A DNA stretch of 48,281 bases from NCBI GenBank assembly GCA_023434025.1, contig JAEYTL010000013.1, positions 1 through 48,281 of the forward strand, written 5' to 3'. The notes under the pieces were generated by a model. That model ran no database searches and was not told the DNA's origin. It saw nothing but the letters and a program-made list of their open reading frames with translations. The translations under genes were made by a program, and so were the position numbers. This DNA is from Bacteroidota bacterium (GTDB lineage Bacteria; Bacteroidota; Bacteroidia; Flavobacteriales; Flavobacteriaceae). Numbering within the stretch: position 1 is the stretch's first letter; every line of letters starts with the position of its first letter. Below are positions 7,644-15,300 of this stretch, piece by piece.

Positions 7644-9314
7644 ATGAACATTTTTACTTTAAAAAAGCCTCAGCACAAACAATGGTTGAGCAGACTAATG
7701 TTATCCTTCACATTGTCTTCAACGGCAATCGCTTTTGCACAGCCAAACGAAAACCCGCTGCAAAAAATGAACGGCGAAGAAAACATTCAAAAACGGGATA
7801 TGTTCTCAAGGCATTTTGCCAATGACAAAGGTGGCTATACTGCCATTCTTGGAACATCGCCGATTAATTATGAAAAAGACGGTAGCTATCACATGATAAG
7901 CACCTCCGTTAAAAACAATGATGATTCGAATTACCCTTATGCCAACACCGAAAACCTTATGGAGTCGTATTTTGGCTCAACATCATCACTGGGAATTAAA
8001 AACAGCATTCAGGGAAAAACCATCTATGAATTTTTAAATACAACCATGCATTGGGAAGCAAATGGTCAGTTTGTCGCTACGGTAGAACAAGCAGACTCTC
8101 CTGTTAATGCAATGAACAACAAGGTAACCTATCACAACATTTTCGGCGAAATTGATGCCGAATTTAAAATCACAAACGGTAAAAGAAAACTGAATTTCAT
8201 CATTCCGTCACACAATGCAATTGCAAATGCACCTGTTGGTGCTGACTATCTGGTTTTTTCGGAAGAAATTTTACTGCCTGAAACATGGACATACAACACG
8301 ACTGAAAAAGGTATTTTTGTGTATGACGACAAAAACAATGCTGTTTTATTATATGAATCTCCTTATTCTGTTGATAGCGGAAAGAGGGTTTTAAGAGAAA
8401 AAAACACATTTATTGATGTAATTCCAAACGGAAACCGTTTAACGGTATTAACCAAAGTTAAAGCAAATTGGTTATTAGACCAAGCCCGGACGTTCCCTGT
8501 CATGATTGACCCAACCGTAACGGCTTATCCTGATGAAGCGGAGTTTCATACCGGATGTGTTTATTCTTCTGACGGTTACAAAGTTGACAGCTTTATTGGT
8601 TTTGGGAGAGATGTAGACAATCAGGGAGTAGAAGATTTTTTAAGAGGATGGGCAAGATTTAACACCACTTCTATTCCGGATGATGCGACAATTAATGCTG
8701 GAACCACAATACATTTTTATATTGAAGACGGCAGTCCGGATTACAGCCCGGCAAATGGTCATTCCATGGTCATCTCACAAATCCCATCTTCTATTAATCC
8801 GGTCACGGCAAACGGAACAACACTTTATAACACGATCAATCAAAACGGCTATTCGCCGGTCATTACTGCTCCGTTAAACTCCATCGGATGGAAAAGCCAT
8901 ACAATAACCACAGGACAGATTGCATTGGACATCCAAAATCAGTTGGCTCAAAATTATTTTTCGGTTGGTTTTATGCCGCAAGGAAACTTTTTTGAAGGTG
9001 AATACCTGGTAGCTTCCGGATGGGATAGCGATGAAAAACCGTATTTAGTGATTAACTATACCGAAAGCAACATGAGTGTTAACGATGTGGCAAAAAGTAT
9101 CGGATTATACCCAAATCCTGTTCAATCGGAATTATTTATTCAATCAGATTATACCGTTCAATCTATTGAGGTTTTCTCAGTTTTGGGACAATCAGTGGCT
9201 AAGTCAAACGGGAGCAACAGCATCGTTGTCTCTTCTTTATCAAACGGAATTTATGCCATTCAGGTTACACTGGACAACGGAACAGTCGTAAACCAGAAAT
9301 TTGTCAAGAAGTAA
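7644..9314 (+). CDS. secreted protein with DNRLRE-like region and T9SS type A sorting domain
   Basis: A 556-residue exported protein. The first 32 residues form a signal peptide ending at AIAFAQ. The middle holds a large beta-rich region that runs into FPVMIDPTVTAYP (about 283-295), a linker often seen before modules that bind or decorate cell walls and polysaccharides, followed by a DNRLRE-like beta-sandwich (GWARFNTTSIPDDATINAG...). The last 75 residues match the T9SS type A sorting domain: LYPNPVQSELFIQS, a VFSVLGQ strand, LSNGIYAIQV and the terminal basic FVKK. It should therefore cross the outer membrane by T9SS, lose this domain and remain attached or be released. Catalytic residues were not identified. 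It stands alone between two terminators. Confidence 0.85.
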   Translation: MNIFTLKKPQHKQWLSRLMLSFTLSSTAIAFAQPNENPLQKMNGEENIQKRDMFSRHFANDKGGYTAILGTSPINYEKDGSYHMISTSVKNNDDSNYPYANTENLMESYFGSTSSLGIKNSIQGKTIYEFLNTTMHWEANGQFVATVEQADSPVNAMNNKVTYHNIFGEIDAEFKITNGKRKLNFIIPSHNAIANAPVGADYLVFSEEILLPETWTYNTTEKGIFVYDDKNNAVLLYESPYSVDSGKRVLREKNTFIDVIPNGNRLTVLTKVKANWLLDQARTFPVMIDPTVTAYPDEAEFHTGCVYSSDGYKVDSFIGFGRDVDNQGVEDFLRGWARFNTTSIPDDATINAGTTIHFYIEDGSPDYSPANGHSMVISQIPSSINPVTANGTTLYNTINQNGYSPVITAPLNSIGWKSHTITTGQIALDIQNQLAQNYFSVGFMPQGNFFEGEYLVASGWDSDEKPYLVINYTESNMSVNDVAKSIGLYPNPVQSELFIQSDYTVQSIEVFSVLGQSVAKSNGSNSIVVSSLSNGIYAIQVTLDNGTVVNQKFVKK

Positions 9315-9335
9315 ACGAAAAGACATCATATACAT

Positions 9336-9376
9336 AAAAAAAGAGGAGTTATTTTACCAACTCCTCTTTTTCTTTT
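9336..9376. terminator. bidirectional terminator between convergent genes
   Basis: AAAAAGAGGAGTT (9338-9350) is the perfect complement of 9359-9371, with an 8-base loop and flanking A and T runs, so it can end transcription from both sides. Confidence 0.9.
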
Positions 9377-9394
9377 CAAAAAAGTTCTCAGCGA

Positions 9395-11599
9395 CTATCG
9401 CATTTCATTATTTTTTTTATCCGAAACGTTGCTCAATTTTTCTGTTTTTTTCAACTCCGGTGCAGGTCTGAAACGACCTACATAGCTTGATGTTCTGCTA
9501 TTACCGTCAGGACCGGAAAACACTTCGTCTGCACGAACTCCGATAACAGTATAGGTAAAAGCAACATTGGAACTGCCGTTTGCCAGTTCTTTAACCTCAA
9601 ATCCTTTTCCGGATTTATTGGTAACAAACACCCCGTTACAATCTCCCTCCAGCTGAATAAATACTTTTAAAGCATGCTCTTTGCTTACTATTATGTTTTT
9701 GGCAAAATTAGGATCCAGTTCAATTTTTGCTTTTCCGTTCACCAATTCTCCGTGACCGTAATCCTGAAGAAGGTTCTCAGGAGCAACAACACTGTTCATC
9801 GTTACGTTCTTATTCTCCACATCTTTAACAACAGTAGAAATCTGACCGGGTCCCATGACACTAAAGGCATATTCTTTTTTAGGCAATCCGGAAACTGCTC
9901 CGGACTGGCGGAATACATTAAAATAACCAACTGTGGCATTCCATCCCGCAAACTCCCATTCCATTCCACCAAAACTATCCTGACAAATTAAACTGGAACC
10001 TTCTCCGGGTGTATAATATGCGGTAGAAATACCATACCTGTAGCCGTTAAACCCTGCAGCAGCCCCGGCTATGAAATTATACGGCATATTTTGTCCGACA
10101 AAAACACCTCCGGGTCCTGTTGAGTTTCCGCCGGCTACACCGGCATTATTCGTTCCGACAACATCAGCAAAAACACCGTTACCCAAACCTGTGGAAGTAC
10201 CTCTGAAAAGATTGCCGTTTACAGAAGAAGCCCGTATGGCCACATTCGTACCTGTTGCGATTGAACTGAACATTCCGTCAGTAAGGGCTGCCGTTCCGTT
10301 AACTACGACTCTTCCATCGGCCAGAACCCTCATCCGCTCTGCACCGTTAGTGGAAAACGCCAGGTTATCAGCCGCAGGCCGCCAGATTCCGGTATTATCA
10401 TCACCATTCCAGGAATAAGTAGGCAATGCAGCCGTACCGTTATCATAAGCTCTAAGTCTCCCGTTGTTTGTAAAGTTAAACCGCAAGGCATTATTAGTCC
10501 GCACCCTGAAATCAACATTATCGGTTGTCCCGACAAAATTATTGTTCGGATCCGTACCGGCATTCCCGTTAATTGTCCAGGCATCTGTAGGAGCAGAAGC
10601 TCCTCCCTCCATTCTTACCCATCTTGCTCCATCCCAATAATAATAACCCGGCGTTACATTGTTGGGAGCAGTACCGTTTGTTGCTGTATTATAAACAATG
10701 GTTCCGGCCAGTGGAGCACCACCGCCATTTGGGTTCACTACCGGGGCAGAGGCATTCAGGGCGGTAAGGTTAATTCTCGGTGCAATAAATCCGTTATTTG
10801 CAGAAGTCACATCCAATGCCGCATTGGGTGTAGTCACGCCAATTCCGACTGACCCGGCATTGGTAATTCGCACTCTCTCTGTTCCGTTTGTTGAAAGGCC
10901 CAACTGATCTGCACCCGGACTGAAAAGACCGGTATTGGGATCAGCTGACCAACTGTAGAAAGGCAGGGCATCAGTACCTCTGTCTAACCCATGCACCTGA
11001 TTGGCGTTCGGAATCTGAAACCGGGCGGTACCACCTGCAGAAAAACGAACTATGTTTGTCCCTTGCAGCCACATACCCGATCCGGTACCGCCATCCCAGC
11101 TGTAAGTGGGTGAAGCCGCAGTACCGCCATATCCCAAAATCTGGTTGGTTGAAGCCGGTAATCTGAATTTATTTGAACCGTTTGTTCTGAAATGTAAATC
11201 TACGTTATCAGTTGTCCCTAAAAAATTACTGGATGAATTGGTGCCGGCATTTCCGTTAATAGTCCACGCATCAGTCGGGGCAACACTTCCTCCTGCAATA
11301 GCAACCCATCGGTTTGTTAACCAATAATAAAAACCGGGAACAACATTATCCGGGGCCGTACCGCTTATCGCAGTATTATATACTAAAGTTCCGTTCTGCA
11401 AAACTCCTCCCTGCGGATTTACCACAGGATTGGCAACCGTTGCAGAAGTTAATGAAACACGGGGAATCAACATACCGTTTGTAGTTGATGAAACGTCTAA
11501 AGCTCCTTGCGGTGCAGTCGTGCCGACTCCTACCTGAGCAAACATAGGGCATAGAAAACTTCCTAACAAAAATGTCAGGACTAGGTATTTTTTTTTCAT
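9395..11599 (-). CDS. repeat-built secreted surface protein, 734 aa
   Basis: Exported protein with a signal peptide ending at PMFAQ (residue 22). It contains two copies of one module: residues about 23-250 and 250-435 both start V-G-I/V-G-x-T-T-P-x-A-A/G-L-D-V, continue with P-x-x-N-P-x-G-G, V-Y-N-T-A-x-x-G-T-A-P, PG(F/Y)YYW and APTDAWTINGNAGT, and end STNG(T/A)ER(V/M)R. Such 'GVGTxxPxAxLDV' repeats resemble stalk modules of phage tail-fibre-like and adhesin-like proteins in Bacteroidota. The C-terminal 300 residues are unique, with no S74 chaperone or T9SS sorting signal recognised. An in-frame upstream start (11680) would put residues before the signal peptide and cover the promoter, so the ATG at 11599 is used. 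Confidence 0.82.
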   Translation of the reverse strand: MKKKYLVLTFLLGSFLCPMFAQVGVGTTAPQGALDVSSTTNGMLIPRVSLTSATVANPVVNPQGGVLQNGTLVYNTAISGTAPDNVVPGFYYWLTNRWVAIAGGSVAPTDAWTINGNAGTNSSSNFLGTTDNVDLHFRTNGSNKFRLPASTNQILGYGGTAASPTYSWDGGTGSGMWLQGTNIVRFSAGGTARFQIPNANQVHGLDRGTDALPFYSWSADPNTGLFSPGADQLGLSTNGTERVRITNAGSVGIGVTTPNAALDVTSANNGFIAPRINLTALNASAPVVNPNGGGAPLAGTIVYNTATNGTAPNNVTPGYYYWDGARWVRMEGGASAPTDAWTINGNAGTDPNNNFVGTTDNVDFRVRTNNALRFNFTNNGRLRAYDNGTAALPTYSWNGDDNTGIWRPAADNLAFSTNGAERMRVLADGRVVVNGTAALTDGMFSSIATGTNVAIRASSVNGNLFRGTSTGLGNGVFADVVGTNNAGVAGGNSTGPGGVFVGQNMPYNFIAGAAAGFNGYRYGISTAYYTPGEGSSLICQDSFGGMEWEFAGWNATVGYFNVFRQSGAVSGLPKKEYAFSVMGPGQISTVVKDVENKNVTMNSVVAPENLLQDYGHGELVNGKAKIELDPNFAKNIIVSKEHALKVFIQLEGDCNGVFVTNKSGKGFEVKELANGSSNVAFTYTVIGVRADEVFSGPDGNSRTSSYVGRFRPAPELKKTEKLSNVSDKKNNEMR

Positions 11600-11619
11600 C
11601 TCTGGAATTAGTTTGTTGT

Positions 11620-11653
11620 CAAATATATAAAAATATTGTACAAAAAAACAAAA
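11620..11653 (-). promoter_or_regulatory. promoter for the repeat-built surface protein
   Basis: On the minus strand TTTTG (11649-11653) is followed after 21 bases by TATATTTG (11620-11627), a full match to the flavobacterial -33/-7 pattern, 20 bases ahead of the ATG. Confidence 0.7.
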
Positions 11654-11931
11654 CGCATTAATTATTCTCACAAAATTCAAAAATCAATGAATAATCAACA
11701 ACAACAAGCTCCTTAAAATTACAACAAATGAACTTTTGTCGATGTTTTCATACAATTCATCCATTTTAATTTTATATTTTGATAATTGACAAAAGTTTAT
11801 ATATGTTTGTAACGAATAATCCCCAAAATATTCATTTTTCTTAACCTCAGCAATATTGTTCTTTATTCCTAAAGAATAAATAGAGCTATTGCTATTCCAA
11901 AAACAAAATTTTAACATCAATTATCATTACC
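11654..11931. other. divergent intergenic region
   Basis: An AT-rich region of about 280 bases between the minus-strand surface protein and the plus-strand secreted pair. A 78-codon minus-strand open frame (11684-11920) has no protein-like features and is left out. No good TAnnTTTG element was found for the plus-strand genes. Confidence 0.4.
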
Positions 11932-12327
11932 ATGATCAGAACTACTCATTCTATCAGGAAACAGATTTCTTTGCTCTGCACAATAGGGTTTTTGTTTCTT
12001 TTTTTACTGCCTTTTTTGGGGAATGCTCAAAATTCTTCAAACAGAATCGTAAAGGATGTTCCATCCATTATTATTCAAGAAAATAATTCTCATAGTATTT
12101 TATCGAATTTAAGAAGTGATACACATGACAAAAAGGAATCAAATCTTCCTACAAATCAAATTGTGGTAAACAGTCAAGTTTTGGAACAATCTGTGGAGTC
12201 AAATTCTGAAAAAAAATCAACCTCAAAAACACGGATAAAAAATCTTACATCACAAAGTGGTCCTTTTACAAATGAAGACTATACTCAAGAAATCAATATA
12301 ATTAATTTACAAATAAAATCTGAGTAA
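11932..12327 (+). CDS. small secreted protein of unknown function
   Basis: A 131-residue protein with an N-terminal signal peptide (about residues 1-33; hydrophobic core LLCTIGFLFLFLLPF, cleavage after GNAQ). The mature part is Ser/Asn/Lys-rich, probably disordered and without recognisable motifs. Its TAA ends one base before the ATG of the 1921-residue surface protein, so the two are surely co-transcribed and probably translationally coupled. The position suggests an accessory or leader role for the large exported partner, but nothing in the sequence shows what it does. Confidence 0.7.
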   Translation: MIRTTHSIRKQISLLCTIGFLFLFLLPFLGNAQNSSNRIVKDVPSIIIQENNSHSILSNLRSDTHDKKESNLPTNQIVVNSQVLEQSVESNSEKKSTSKTRIKNLTSQSGPFTNEDYTQEINIINLQIKSE

Positions 12328-12328
12328 C

Positions 12329-15300
12329 ATGAAAAATTTATACTCTTATATCCTTGGATTATTTTGCTTAATCCAAACTATCACAAATGCTCAGACAGTT
12401 ATTTATCAACAAAATTTTGATGGCAATAATGGTAATTACTCTAATACAATAGTTTCGCAAGCGGGAACAAACGGTTGGGTAGCAAGCAGCACTGCTGCAC
12501 AATATGGTAATTACAGACATGTTTGGAATTTTTCAAATGTAACTAATGGAGGAAATGCAAATGTATTACCTATTTCAGGACGTTCATTAGGTATGGGTTT
12601 CTATAATGGAAACAATCCAAACGTTACAAACCAATTTTTCAGGACATGGGATGGGACTACTTGCAATGCTATACCAACAACTACAAGATGGGCACATGTC
12701 GGCTTATCTACAGTTGGTTATGAAAATATTACAGTAGAATTTAAATGGAGGTGTTTAGGTGAAGTTGATGGAGGAATCGTATATGATTATGGAACAATCA
12801 ATACTTCAATAGATGGAGGTTCAACTTGGTTAATGGATCAGACTGGAGGTCAAGGAGGAACAACTGGTGCTCATGGCACGTTTACAGGAGGATTGTATTA
12901 TGGGAATTCAGGTGTTCAAACAACTACCCTAACCCTACCTGCTACACGAAATAATCAAGCAAATTTCAGACTTGCATTTAGAATGGTGGTTGATGAATGT
13001 TATGGCACAGGCGGAGGATTTATTGTAGATGACATCATTGTAAGAGGTACTCCGCTTGCTACCGACAGAACCTTAACGGTAGCCGGAGCTTACACTGGAG
13101 CAACTTACGCAAATGGCCCTCACGTTTTAGCAAACAACGCATCAGTTACCGCAACCGCAGGAACGAGACCAGGATTTAGTGTTAGTGGCTGGACGGGAAC
13201 AGGAAGTGTACCTGCTACAGGTTCTACGGGTTCTACTACATTTACAATTTCTCAAAACTCTAGCATTACTTGGAATTGGGTATCACAAACAGAAACGGGT
13301 GCTCCTGTTTTTTTCAACAAAGGAGGAAGCGAGCAATTAACGTTCAACAATAGCCGCTTAAATGATGACACACCAACATTTCGTTTAAGTCACGCCATTA
13401 ATCCTGCAACAAACTATCAAATCAACATTCAGGACAATGCTACTTTTAGTGGGGGCGGACAAACCTTTACGCAAACATTTAATGGCACTTTTGCACAAAA
13501 TACTGAAGCCAACTTTGCAATGACTAATACAGCAGGGCAATTAATATCAGGCAAAACTTACTATGTACGAGCACGTACTTCGGGCGATAGCGGAAACTCA
13601 TATAGTGCTTGGTCAACAGCTTTATATAGTTTCACTTATGAATCTACCGCTGCATTAGCACATTGGTTTCAAACTACACAAGCACAATTAGCTACATCAA
13701 CTACTTCTGGAGTAACCGCTAATGCAACAAATAGTTTAGAGTTAACGAGTAGCGGTGGAAACGTTATAAACAATGGTAGTTTTGAAAGTGGCATTACAGG
13801 ATGGACAGTAACTAGACCAGGAACTTGGTATACAGTTGCTTCAGAACCTTATGGTAATAGTGACGGAACAAATGCTTTAAACATTTATAACAATAATCCC
13901 GGCTCTTTTGGGTATCTTTCCGGAGATGCTGCCGGAGCTTATCAAACTGTTAATTTAACAGGTGTAAACAATATTAGTTTTACAGGCGGTTATGAAGCTA
14001 CTACCGGAAGTGCTTTAATAGTACAATGTAGAGTGTATGTCTCCGAAACAACTCAAACTGGAGCCACTGCAGGCACACTCATCCATACATGGACTCCCTC
14101 AGCTGTAGTTTCTATGGGTAATGTATTTAATATTGATATTAGTTCTTATGGTTTTACCGGAAATAAATTGTTGAAATTTATTTTTTATGTAACTAGTCAA
14201 GAAATCACTTTTAACGAACGTTATTTATACATCGATAACGTACAAGCATTAGCATCACCATCAGGCACTGCTACTTCAACCGCTTTTGAATTAGCCTCTG
14301 TATATGGAGCAACTAATTATGACAAGATAGAATGGAACCAAACCTTAAATGGCGGTGCTGTAGCTATGAAATTACAATCATCAGCCAACGGAACTACGTG
14401 GGCAGACGTTGCGGGCTATACTTCAATTACTTATACGGGCGACGGTTTAAAAACACATGATATATCAGGAATTACCGCAACGGCATATTTGCGTGCAGTG
14501 GCTACTTTAAGTGGTGCAACAGGTGTCTTAATGAACGATTGGGCACTTTATGCCAAAGAACCTTGTGAGGCTATGATTACCTTGGCAACTCCTGCGGAAA
14601 ATAGCATTTGTGCCAATACAAGCACTACTATTACAGCAGTGGCCAATAATCCTACTAATGAAATAAGATGGTATTCAGTAGAAACGGGAGGTTCGATTTT
14701 ACAAACCGGAGATACTTTTATTACTCCTAACTTAACGGCAACTACAACTTATTATGTTTCTGCTTTTGATGGTACTTGTGAATCTGATGTTCGCACAGCA
14801 GTTATAATCAATGTGAACCAAGTACCAAGTAGCGTAACGGTAGCTATTGGAACTCCCGCAAACGGAGCTACACATAACATTGCTGTTTCATACCCTGCCA
14901 TTGCAGGAGCTACACAATATCAAATTGACTATTCTTGGGACAATGCAATATGGAATGTTGGAGGATTTAGTACAACAACTACCTATAATCTAAACTTAAA
15001 TGATAATCCTAATCGTCAGGTTTTTGTCAGAGTAAAACGTTATGACAACGGCGGTTTGCCAGATTGTTTTGCTTATGCAACTCCGATTTATACTGCCGCA
15101 GATACACCAAATGTATTGGTTTTATCTAACCCAACCGGAACGTCTATACAAGTAACCATTCAAGCAGAAACACCTGTTGCTAATCCCGCGATTACTACCT
15201 ACTCTTTATATAATGAAACGTTAGGTTTATATGTGCAAGCCGATGGAAGCTTAGCTGCAACAGAAGTATTCCAAACAAAAGCTGCTTGGGGCACTATCAC

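Noticed and set aside
10071..10418. 115-codon plus-strand frame opposite the repeat-built surface protein
   Set aside because: Pro/Ala/Val-rich shadow of a low-complexity coding region on the other strand.
11600..11680. Longer N-terminus for the repeat-built surface protein
   Set aside because: It would place 27 residues before a proper signal peptide and would cover the full promoter at 11620-11653.
11684..11920. 78-codon minus-strand open frame
   Set aside because: AT-driven chance frame covering the divergent promoter region; no signal peptide or domain pattern.
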